From assembly GCF_013141915.1 (NCBI RefSeq), contig NZ_SROX01000001.1:1-64000 (forward strand): a stretch of DNA of 64,000 bases, written 5' to 3'. A program made the position numbers and the translations under genes. Every line of letters begins with the position of its first letter. Within the stretch, counting starts at the first letter, position 1. This stretch comes from Cupriavidus necator. GTDB lineage: Bacteria > Pseudomonadota > Gammaproteobacteria > Burkholderiales > Burkholderiaceae. Under the pieces are notes generated by a model. It worked only from the letters and a program-made list of their open reading frames with translations. It searched no databases and was not told where the DNA came from. This document shows, piece after piece, positions 7,350 through 14,334 of the stretch.

Positions 7350-9911
7350 TCAGGCTGCTTTCGCGGGCATGGACACCACGGGAATGTGGCTCAGCCGGGA
7401 GCGTTGCAAGTTCCGTTCCTCCGGCGTGGCCGGGCGGATCTGGCCGCGCTCTTCGATAAACACCAGGTTGTCGTCGCGGCGGTCGCTGTTGACGAAGTGG
7501 CGGAAGCGCTTGCGCGTCTCGGGGTCGGTCACGGCCTTCTTCCACTCATCTTCATAGGTGTCGACCACGTGCTGCATCTCGGCCTCGAGTTCGGCGGCGA
7601 GGCCAAGCTTGTCGTCCAGCACCACCGCCTTCAGGTAGTCCAGGCCGCCTTCCAGGTTGTCGCGCCACACGCTGGTGCGCTGCAGGCGGTCGGCGGTGCG
7701 CACATAGAACATCAGGAAGCGGTCGATGTAGCGCACCAGCGTGTCGTGGTCGAGGTCGCTTGCCAGCAGTTCGGCATGGCGCGGCTTCATGCCGCCGTTG
7801 CCGCACACGTACAGGTTCCAGCCCTTGTCGGTGGCGATCACGCCCACGTCCTTGCCTTGCGCCTCGGCGCATTCACGGGTGCAGCCGGACACGCCGAACT
7901 TGATCTTGTGCGGCGCGCGCAGGCCCTTGTAGCGGTTTTCCAGTTCGATCGCCAGGCCCACCGAATCGCCCACGCCATAACGGCACCAGGTCGAGCCCAC
8001 GCACGACTTCACCGTGCGCAGCGCCTTGCCGTAGGCATGCCCCGATTCAAAGCCGGCGGCGATCAGCTCTTCCCAGATATAGGGCAGTTCCTCGGCGCGC
8101 GCCCCAAACAGGTCCACGCGCTGGCCGCCGGTGATCTTGGTATAGAGGCCGTACTTCTTGGCGACCTGGCCCACCGCGATCAGGCCTTCGGGCGTGACTT
8201 CGCCGCCCGGCATGCGCGGCACCACCGAGTAGGTGCCATCCTTCTGGATATTGGCCAGGTAGTAGTCGTTGGAGTCCTGCAGGCTGGCGTGCTCTTCCTT
8301 CAGCACGAACTCGTTCCAGCACGAGGCCAGGATGCTGCCCACGGTGGGCTTGCAGATATCGCAGCCCAGGCCCTTGCCGTGCGCATGCAGCAGTGCGTCG
8401 AAGGTCTTGTGCTGGCCCACGCGCACCAGGTGGTAGAGCTCCTGGCGGGAATAGGGGAAGTGCTCGCAGAGATGGTTATTGACCGCCATGCCCTGCTTCT
8501 TCATCTCGGCCTTCATGATCTGCGTCACCAGCGGCACGCAGCCGCCGCAGGCGGTGCCGGCCTTGGTGCAGCTCTTGAGCGCGCCGATGCTGGTCGAGCC
8601 GTCGCAGACGGCCGCGCAGATCTCGCCCTTGGACACGTTGTTGCACGAGCAGATCTGGGCGGTGTCGGGCAGGGCGTCGGCGCCCAGCGCCGGACGGCCC
8701 TTGCCGCCGCTGTCGGGCAGGATCAGGAACTCGGGCGACTCGGGCAGCTCGATCTTGTTCAGCATCATCTGCAGCAGCGTGCCGTACTCGCTGGCATCGC
8801 CGATCAGCACGCCGCCCAGCAGGTACTTGCCGCAGTCGGACACCACCAGCTTCTTGTAGACCTCCTTGCGGTCGTCGCAGAACTGGTAGAAGCGCGCGCC
8901 CGGCACGGTGCCGTGCGGGTCGCCGATGCTGGCCACGTCCACGCCCATCAGCTTGAGCTTGGTGCTCATGTCGGCGCCGCTGAACTCAACGGATTCGCCC
9001 TGCAGATGGCGCGCGGCAACGCGGGCCATGTCGTAGCCCGGCGCGACCAGGCCGTAGATCTTGCCTTGCCACAGCGCGCATTCGCCGATGGCGTAGATGT
9101 CGGGGTCGGAGGTGCGGCAGTGGTTGTCCACCGCAATGCCGCCGCGTTCGCCCACCGCCAGCCCGCTGGCGCGCGCCAGTTCGTCGCGCGGGCGGATGCC
9201 GGCGGAGAACACGATCATGTCGGTGTCGAGATGGGTGCCGTCGGCAAACACCATGCGGTGGGTGCCGGCTTCGCCGTCGATGATCTCAACGGTGTTCTTG
9301 CCGGTATGCGCGGTCACGCCCAGGCCTGCGATCTTCTGGCGCAGCATGCGGCCGCCGCCTTCGTCGACCTGCACCGCCATCAGCCGCGGCGCGAACTCCA
9401 CCACATGGGTGTCGAGGTTCATGTCGCGCAGCGCCTTGGCGCACTCCAGGCCGAGCAGGCCGCCGCCGACCACCACGCCGGTCTTGGCGCGCGCGCCGCA
9501 TTCACGCATGGCTTCCAGGTCTTCGATGGTGCGGTAGACGAAGCAGTCCTTGCGGTCCTTGCCCGGCACCGGCGGCACGAAGGGATAGGAGCCGGTAGCC
9601 AGGATCAGCTTGTCGTAGGCGAGGGTCTCGCCGGTGGAGACCTTGACCGTGCGTGTGGCGCGATCAATTTCCACCGCGCGCGCGTTCAGCCGCAGCAGCA
9701 TGTTGTTGTGCTGCTCGAAGAAGCCCGCGGGCACCAGCGACAGGTCTTCGGCCGACTTGCCGGCGAAGAACTCGGAGAGGTGCACGCGATCGTAGGCCGG
9801 ACGCGGTTCTTCGCACAGCACGGTCACTTCGACGTTCTGTGCGCCGGCTTGCGCCAGGCATTCGAGGAACTTGTGACCTACCATGCCGTGGCCGACGATG
9901 ATCAGTTTCAT
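7350..9911 (-). CDS. nirB: Nitrite reductase [NAD(P)H] large subunit NirB
   Basis: A cytoplasmic siroheme enzyme of 853 residues that reduces nitrite to ammonium. In order: an FAD fold (IIVGHGMVGHKF at the N-terminus), an NAD(P)H fold (GGGLLGLECAKAL), a BFD-like [2Fe-2S] site (CSCNNVSKGEIC and CGGC, about 420-465), the ferredoxin-like sulfite/nitrite reductase half-domain, and the siroheme/[4Fe-4S] cysteines (CVGSTWC near 634, CTREC near 674). Length matches enterobacterial NirB. AAGGAAAG precedes the ATG. It is the second gene of the operon, 63 nt after the transporter. Confidence 0.96.
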   Translation of the reverse strand: MKLIIVGHGMVGHKFLECLAQAGAQNVEVTVLCEEPRPAYDRVHLSEFFAGKSAEDLSLVPAGFFEQHNNMLLRLNARAVEIDRATRTVKVSTGETLAYDKLILATGSYPFVPPVPGKDRKDCFVYRTIEDLEAMRECGARAKTGVVVGGGLLGLECAKALRDMNLDTHVVEFAPRLMAVQVDEGGGRMLRQKIAGLGVTAHTGKNTVEIIDGEAGTHRMVFADGTHLDTDMIVFSAGIRPRDELARASGLAVGERGGIAVDNHCRTSDPDIYAIGECALWQGKIYGLVAPGYDMARVAARHLQGESVEFSGADMSTKLKLMGVDVASIGDPHGTVPGARFYQFCDDRKEVYKKLVVSDCGKYLLGGVLIGDASEYGTLLQMMLNKIELPESPEFLILPDSGGKGRPALGADALPDTAQICSCNNVSKGEICAAVCDGSTSIGALKSCTKAGTACGGCVPLVTQIMKAEMKKQGMAVNNHLCEHFPYSRQELYHLVRVGQHKTFDALLHAHGKGLGCDICKPTVGSILASCWNEFVLKEEHASLQDSNDYYLANIQKDGTYSVVPRMPGGEVTPEGLIAVGQVAKKYGLYTKITGGQRVDLFGARAEELPYIWEELIAAGFESGHAYGKALRTVKSCVGSTWCRYGVGDSVGLAIELENRYKGLRAPHKIKFGVSGCTRECAEAQGKDVGVIATDKGWNLYVCGNGGMKPRHAELLASDLDHDTLVRYIDRFLMFYVRTADRLQRTSVWRDNLEGGLDYLKAVVLDDKLGLAAELEAEMQHVVDTYEDEWKKAVTDPETRKRFRHFVNSDRRDDNLVFIEERGQIRPATPEERNLQRSRLSHIPVVSMPAKAA

Positions 9912-9974
9912 GATGCTTTCCTTGTCCGGAGTCAGTCTGTGCTGCTTGTTGTGCTGTGGGGCAATGCTGCGAAA

Positions 9975-11294
9975 TCAGTTGGCCAGGGCGCTGTCGTACA
10001 GCGCCTGCTCGCGTTCCTTGTGCTCGGCGCTGAAGCGGATGGCGATGGCGCACAGCGCGGCGATGGTGGCCATCACGCCTAGCACCATCAGCGTCTGCTG
10101 CACGTTGCCCAGGCCCTTGAGCAGGAAGCCCGCGGCGACGGCGCCGACATTGCCGCCCGCGCCGATGATTCCGGCCACGCCGCCGAGCGCCTTGCGGTCG
10201 ATGAACGGCACCAGGGCGTAGGTCGCGCCGCAGGCCATATGGGTGAACAGGCCGAACAGCAGCATCGCCACCACCGCCAGCGCCACGCTGCCGGCCTGCG
10301 CGAACCACAGCAGGCCCAGCCCTTCGCCCAGGATCAGCACGAACAGCAGCGAGGCGCGCGCATCCAGGCCGCGGCGGCGCGCCGCCTTGTCCGACAGCCA
10401 GCCGCCCAGCGCACGGGCAAACAGCGCCAGCAGGCCGAAGCTGGCGGCGGCCAGGCCGGCGGCCTTCAGGCTCAGGCCGAAGCGGTCGACGTAGTACATC
10501 GCGGCGATGTTGTGGATGAAGATCTCCACGCCGAAGCAGGCGCCGTAGGTGATGAACAGCAGCCACACGCGATAGTTGGCGCTGGCGGCGCGGAAGCTGG
10601 CCCAGCCGCCGCCCTTGGCGCCATCCTTGCCGCTGATTTCGATGCCGCGGGCGCGCAGTTCCGAGTAGTTGCCTTCCGGGCAGTCCTGCGTGAAGCGGTA
10701 GTACACGACGGCCATGATCAGCATCAGCACGCCCGGCACCAGCAGCGCGATGCGCCAGCCGAGGGCGTGATCCGCACCCATCATCAGCACCGCTGCCAGC
10801 ACCAGCGGCATCAGCGCCTGCGCGGCGCCCCCGCCGGCATTGCCCCAGCCGGCCGAGGCCGCGTTGGCGGTGCCGACCACGTTGGGCGCGAACATCACCG
10901 AGGTGTGGTACTGCGTGATCACGAAGCTCGCGCCGACCGCGCCGATCAGCAGCCGGAACACCAGGAAAGTCTCGTAGTTCTGCGCCAGCGCTACGCCCAG
11001 CACCGGCAGTGCGCCCAGCGCCAGCAGCCCGGTGTAGGTCTTGCGCGGGCCGAAGCGGTCGCACATAGGGCCGATCACCAAGCGCACCAGGATCGTCACC
11101 GCCACCGCCGCGATATTGATGTTGGCGATCTGGCCGGCGCTCAGGCCGAACTCGCCCTTGAGCACCGGCATCAGCGGCGCGCAGGCAAACCACGCGAAGA
11201 AACATACGAAGAACGCCATCCAGGTCAGGTGGAAGGCGCGCATCTGCGGAGTGCTCAAGCTCAGCAGCTCGATGCGGGTGGCTTTGCCGGTCAT
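9975..11294 (-). CDS. Nitrate/nitrite MFS transporter (NarK/NasA family)
   Basis: An inner-membrane nitrate/nitrite porter of 439 residues with twelve predicted helices. It carries the nitrate-porter signatures NIAAVAVTILVRLVIGPMCDRFGPRK after helix 2 and GWGNAGGG in helix 5, with arginines in helices 2 and 8 expected to bind the anion. The ATG at 11294 is preferred because GGAG lies 9 nt upstream; a TTG five codons earlier overlaps that site. First gene of the assimilatory nitrate operon, directly behind the sigma-54 promoter and leader hairpin, which fits nitrogen control. Confidence 0.9.
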   Translation of the reverse strand: MTGKATRIELLSLSTPQMRAFHLTWMAFFVCFFAWFACAPLMPVLKGEFGLSAGQIANINIAAVAVTILVRLVIGPMCDRFGPRKTYTGLLALGALPVLGVALAQNYETFLVFRLLIGAVGASFVITQYHTSVMFAPNVVGTANAASAGWGNAGGGAAQALMPLVLAAVLMMGADHALGWRIALLVPGVLMLIMAVVYYRFTQDCPEGNYSELRARGIEISGKDGAKGGGWASFRAASANYRVWLLFITYGACFGVEIFIHNIAAMYYVDRFGLSLKAAGLAAASFGLLALFARALGGWLSDKAARRRGLDARASLLFVLILGEGLGLLWFAQAGSVALAVVAMLLFGLFTHMACGATYALVPFIDRKALGGVAGIIGAGGNVGAVAAGFLLKGLGNVQQTLMVLGVMATIAALCAIAIRFSAEHKEREQALYDSALAN

Positions 11295-11305
11295 CGTCAC
11301 TTGCT

Positions 11306-11361
11306 CCAAGAAAACAAATGGCGTCCCGCAAACCGGCGGTTAAGCCGATTCAGGGGACGCC
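11306..11361 (-). terminator. Terminator-like hairpin in the nas operon leader (possible attenuator)
   Basis: Between the predicted transcription start (about 11433) and the transporter ATG, the minus strand has an 8-bp stem (GGCGTCCC at 11354-11361 read in reverse, GGGACGCC at 11320-11327), an inner CGGC/GCCG stem with a hexaloop, and then a T-rich run (ATTTGTTTTCTT). This is the layout of leaders controlled by NasR/NasT-type antitermination. No ANTAR gene is in the window. The rest of the 11295-11636 gap, apart from this hairpin and the promoter, shows nothing I can name. Confidence 0.5.
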
Positions 11362-11442
11362 GTTGTCCTGACAGCCACTACATGGAATAGGGACTGTGTG
11401 TGGGGGTGGGCCGGTCGCCGTTGACGGGCCCGGACGCTATTA

Positions 11443-11459
11443 CGCAAGGGGTGTGCCAA
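11443..11459 (-). promoter_or_regulatory. Sigma-54 promoter of the nas operon
   Basis: Read on the minus strand, TTGGCACACCCCTTGCG matches the sigma-54 consensus TGGCAC-N5-TTGC exactly, with the invariant -24 GG and -12 GC separated by 10 nt. It lies about 150 nt upstream of the transporter start codon, facing the operon. This implies RpoN plus an NtrC-type activator, as expected for genes induced by nitrogen limitation. No clear upstream activator palindrome was identified. Confidence 0.85.
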
Positions 11460-11636
11460 CCCCAGCGAGTGACGAGCAAGGGGGGTGAGGGCGCATAAGG
11501 GCGGGGAAGGGCACGCGGCCGCACGTGCGGCGGGGCACCCATGCGCTCTGGTGGGGCGGGTGAGCGGCGCGCGGCACGCTCATGGTGCAGTGCGGCGGAC
11601 TACGCTGGTGCGCGGGGCACCGCGTGCGGCAAGGGG

Positions 11637-12122
11637 TTAGTTGCCGGAACCCGGGGAGGGGGAAGCGGCCACGGGAATGATCTGCATGTCGCGCGGCGAC
11701 ACCTCCGCGCCATCCTCGTCGACCAGCGCCGCGCGCACCCGCTTGCCGTTTGCGCGCGAGCGGATCTCAACCGGGCCGCCATCCGCGGCCATGTGGCAGT
11801 CCCCCCATTGCATCAGGCCGACCAGCACCGGCAGCAGCTCCACCGCGGCGCGGGTGGGGCGGTACTCGAAGCGTTCTCGCTCTCCTGGCTCGCGGTAGCC
11901 GACCTTGCGCAGCAGGCCGGCATCGGTCAGCGTCTTGAGCCGTGCCGACAGCACCGCCGGCGAGCATTCCAGCCGGCGCAGGAAGTCATCGAAGCGCGTC
12001 ACGCCGTGGAAAACGTCGCGCAGGATCAGGATCGTCCACTTTTCGCCGATCAGCGACAGCGTGGAGGCAATCGAGCAATGGCGGAGATCGGACGCAGTGA
12101 GGGTCATGATGCGGGGAAGCAT
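11637..12122 (-). CDS. HxlR-family winged-helix transcriptional regulator
   Basis: A DNA-binding protein of 161 residues (156 if it starts at the internal ATG, 12107). It has the HxlR core: a cysteine before helix 1 (LRHCSIASTLSLIGEKWTILILRDVF), the recognition region ECSPAVLSARLKTLTDAGLL and the wing. The extra 45 residues at the C-terminus form a beta-rich tail. Neither start codon has a clear ribosome binding site. It is transcribed away from the GNAT gene, and the shared intergenic palindrome (12130-12150) suggests it controls that gene and itself. Confidence 0.85.
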   Translation of the reverse strand: MLPRIMTLTASDLRHCSIASTLSLIGEKWTILILRDVFHGVTRFDDFLRRLECSPAVLSARLKTLTDAGLLRKVGYREPGERERFEYRPTRAAVELLPVLVGLMQWGDCHMAADGGPVEIRSRANGKRVRAALVDEDGAEVSPRDMQIIPVAASPSPGSGN

Positions 12123-12129
12123 AGCATGC

Positions 12130-12150
12130 TGACTTCATTTGAAAAAGTCA
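12130..12150. promoter_or_regulatory. Palindromic operator between the hxlR-type gene and the GNAT gene
   Basis: TGACTT-N9-AAGTCA is a perfect inverted repeat with 6-bp arms spaced 15 bp centre to centre. It overlaps the -35 box of the GNAT promoter and sits just upstream of the regulator start. HxlR dimers bind such palindromes, so autoregulation and repression of the neighbour are the simplest reading. Confidence 0.6.
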
Positions 12151-12166
12151 GGTTATCTCTTATACT
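12139..12166 (+). promoter_or_regulatory. Sigma-70 type promoter of the GNAT gene
   Basis: TTGAAA (12139-12144), a 16-bp spacer and TATACT (12161-12166) match the -35 and -10 consensus well. The predicted start is about 12173, giving a leader of roughly 28 nt to the ATG at 12201. The -35 box lies inside the palindrome at 12130-12150. Confidence 0.6.
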
Positions 12167-12200
12167 CTGGCTACAAATTATGAATCCAGAGGTGGCGGGG

Positions 12201-12782
12201 ATGGATATCCAAGGCTTGGCAAGTGAAGGCGTGTCGGAACGCTGGACGGTGGGACGGGGCGTGCAGGTGACGCTGCGCCGCACCCGGGCGCACGATGTTG
12301 CGGCGCTGCGCGCGATGGTCGATGCGCTGTCGCGGGAGAGCCGTTACTTCCGCTTCCTGACCGGGGGGCGGGTGGTGGACGAGATCGTCGCCAGCCTCGC
12401 CGCACCGCGGGACGGGGGCGCGGCGCTGGTCGTGGTGGCTCCGGATGACGACGGCAGGCAGGCCATCGTTGCCAGCGCCGAATATGTCGTGTCCGGCCAG
12501 GTTGCCGAGTTCGCCGTGGTGGTGGCCGATGCCTGGCAGGGGCAGGGGCTGGGCCGGCGCCTGATCGCCAGGCTGTGCGAGCTGGCGCGCACGGCGGGCC
12601 TGCACGGCCTGCGCGGCGACGTGCTCAGCGAGAACCGGCGCATGCTGGCTATCCTGCGGGGGCTGGGCTTTGCCAGCCACCGCAATCCGCAGGACAGCTA
12701 CCTGCATGAAGTCACCATGGCGCTGTCTCAGCCGGCGCGCAGCCCGCAATGCCTGCCGGCGGACTGGTTCAGCGCGCGCTGA
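12201..12782 (+). CDS. GNAT family N-acetyltransferase
   Basis: An acetyl-CoA-dependent transferase of 193 residues. It starts with the GNAT-like strand VTLRRTRAHDVAALRAMVDALSRESRYFRF and carries the acetyl-CoA loop QGQGLGRRL (consensus Q/RxxGxG/A) near residue 118, followed by AGLHGLRGDVLSENRRMLAILRGLGF. Similar domains occur in protein lysine acetyltransferases of the Pat type, but the fused CoA-ligase part is missing here. ATG 12201 is chosen because AGAGGTGG lies 6 nt upstream; ATG 12180 is possible. Probably controlled by the divergent HxlR-type protein. The acceptor substrate is unknown. Confidence 0.85.
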   Translation: MDIQGLASEGVSERWTVGRGVQVTLRRTRAHDVAALRAMVDALSRESRYFRFLTGGRVVDEIVASLAAPRDGGAALVVVAPDDDGRQAIVASAEYVVSGQVAEFAVVVADAWQGQGLGRRLIARLCELARTAGLHGLRGDVLSENRRMLAILRGLGFASHRNPQDSYLHEVTMALSQPARSPQCLPADWFSAR

Positions 12783-12802
12783 ACTGCCGCGCGCCCGGCA
12801 CC

Positions 12803-13678
12803 TCAGCCGGCTTCGCGCTTGCCGCGCGAGGTCATGGTGCAGCCGACCGAGGCCGTAATGATGCTGGCGATCGCCAGCCACTGCACCGTGCTCAGCTGTT
12901 CATGCAGGAACACCAGCCCGGCGAGCGCGCCCATGGCCGGCTCCATGCTCAGCAGGATGCCGAAGGTGCGCCGGTGCAGGCGCTTGAGCGCGACCATCTC
13001 CAGCGAATAGGGAATCGCGCTGGACAGGAGGCCGACCGCCAGCCCAAACAGCAGCAGCGTCGGACTGAACATGGCGGTGCCGGCATGCGCCAGCCCGAAC
13101 GGCAGCACCACCAGGGCGGCCATGGTCAGCCCTAGCGAGGTTGCCTGCCCGCCGTGGGCGTTGCCGGCCATCTGCCCGAACACGATATACAGCGCCCAAC
13201 CCACGCCCGCGGCCAGCGCGAAGGCGATGCCGACCGGATCCAGCGTGCCGGCGGCATCGCCCACCGGCAGCAACAGCAGCAGCCCGGTGACCGCAAAGCC
13301 GATCCACAGGAAATCGATCGCGCGCCGCGACGACAGCACCGCCACCGCCAGCGGCCCGGTGAACTCGACGGCGATCGCCAGCCCCAGCGGAATGGTCCGC
13401 AACGACATGTAGAACAGCAAGTTGGTGACGCCCAGCGCCGCGCCATACAGCGCGATCGCGCGGGCGTTGGCCCGCGTCAGCGGCATGCGCCACGGACGCC
13501 AGACGCACAGCAGGATCAGCGCGGAAAAGCTGACCCGCAGCGCCGTGGTGCCTTGCGCGCCCAGCGCCGAGAACAGGCTCTTGGCAAACGAGGTGCCGAT
13601 GCACAGCGAAGCCATCGAACCGGTCAGGGCCAGTACGGCGATCAGGGTCGAGCGGCGGTGGGCGGCGGCGTGCGGCAA
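12803..13678 (-). CDS. EamA/RhtA-like exporter (threonine/homoserine efflux type)
   Basis: An inner-membrane protein of 291 residues with ten hydrophobic segments in two EamA repeats. The first half has VEFTGPLAVAVLSSRRAIDF, the second PYSLEMVALKRLHRRTFGILLSMEPAMGALAG, both characteristic of RhtA. The predicted start is a TTG with AGGA about 8 nt upstream; no ATG precedes helix 1. The gene converges on the GNAT gene, 20 nt away. RhtA proteins export threonine and homoserine; the exact substrate here is inferred from family only. Confidence 0.8.
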   Translation of the reverse strand: MPHAAAHRRSTLIAVLALTGSMASLCIGTSFAKSLFSALGAQGTTALRVSFSALILLCVWRPWRMPLTRANARAIALYGAALGVTNLLFYMSLRTIPLGLAIAVEFTGPLAVAVLSSRRAIDFLWIGFAVTGLLLLLPVGDAAGTLDPVGIAFALAAGVGWALYIVFGQMAGNAHGGQATSLGLTMAALVVLPFGLAHAGTAMFSPTLLLFGLAVGLLSSAIPYSLEMVALKRLHRRTFGILLSMEPAMGALAGLVFLHEQLSTVQWLAIASIITASVGCTMTSRGKREAG

Positions 13679-13812
13679 GGTCGGGTCCTGTATGGGTAAG
13701 GGGGCGGCGCGAATGCAGCCGCATCATGCGGCAACCGCGGCGCCGGCGCCATATACAGGTGTGCGCAGGGGGCTCAGTACAGTTGTGCGATACGCGCGCC
13801 ATGGGGCGCGGT

Positions 13813-14235
13813 TCAGTGGTCCCGTGCGGCGGCCTTGCGCAGTTTGCCGGACCCGCCGGCGCAATCCGGGCAGCGGCCCAGCAGCGTCAGTTCATGGTGC
13901 TCCACCACAAAGCCCGGCGGCGTAATTTCTTCCAGGTGCCCCGGGCACCCATCCAGTGGGAACACGCGGTCGCACGTCAGGCACTGGAAATAGTGGCGAT
14001 GCGTCACGGCGCCGGGCTCCTCGGCGAGTTCATACCGGTCCGCCTGGCCCGGCAATTCCACGGCGTGCACCTGCGCATCGTCGAGCAGCGCACGGAGATT
14101 GCGATAGACCGTGGCCAGGCCCAGCGATGGCACCTGGCGCTGGGCCGCGGCCAGGATCTCGGCCGGGCTCAGCGGCCGGCCGGCTTCGCGCAGCGCGTCG
14201 ATCACGGCGCCGCGTTGACGGGTCATGCGTTCCAT
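13813..14235 (-). CDS. Fur-family metal-responsive regulator
   Basis: A DNA-binding protein of 140 residues with the Fur winged helix (SLGLATVYRNLRALLDDAQVHAVEL) and dimerisation part (THRHYFQCLTCDRVFPL). Two CxxC pairs (CLTC, CPDC) form a structural zinc site, and HRHYFQC supplies metal ligands. Fur, Zur and PerR cannot be separated with confidence by eye; the neighbouring siderophore receptor favours iron or zinc control. The gene is divergent from the TonB receptor with a Fur-box-like sequence between them, suggesting control of both. Confidence 0.85.
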   Translation of the reverse strand: MERMTRQRGAVIDALREAGRPLSPAEILAAAQRQVPSLGLATVYRNLRALLDDAQVHAVELPGQADRYELAEEPGAVTHRHYFQCLTCDRVFPLDGCPGHLEEITPPGFVVEHHELTLLGRCPDCAGGSGKLRKAAARDH

Positions 14236-14250
14236 GCCTAAAATCTTAGT

Positions 14251-14270
14251 GAGAATTCATTATCATTAGC
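14251..14270. promoter_or_regulatory. Fur-box-like operator
   Basis: GAGAATTCATTATCATTAGC contains the hexamers GAGAAT, ATTATC and ATTAGC, close to the inverted GATAAT units of Fur boxes. It lies in the 100-bp divergent gap between the Fur-like gene and the TonB receptor, an unusually AT-rich spot in GC-rich DNA. Confidence 0.6.
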
Positions 14271-14334
14271 GAGAGTCGCCGCGGTTTGCCAGTCGGATGG
14301 CCGCCGCGGCGACTCGTTTTTTGGGGTGTCCCTT

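Noticed and set aside
7338..10082. A 914-codon open frame on the plus strand opposite nirB and the nitrate transporter
   Set aside because: It is antisense to clear nirB/transporter coding sequence, is rich in His, Ala, Arg and Gln, and has no domain or ribosome binding site. It reflects codon bias in GC-rich DNA.
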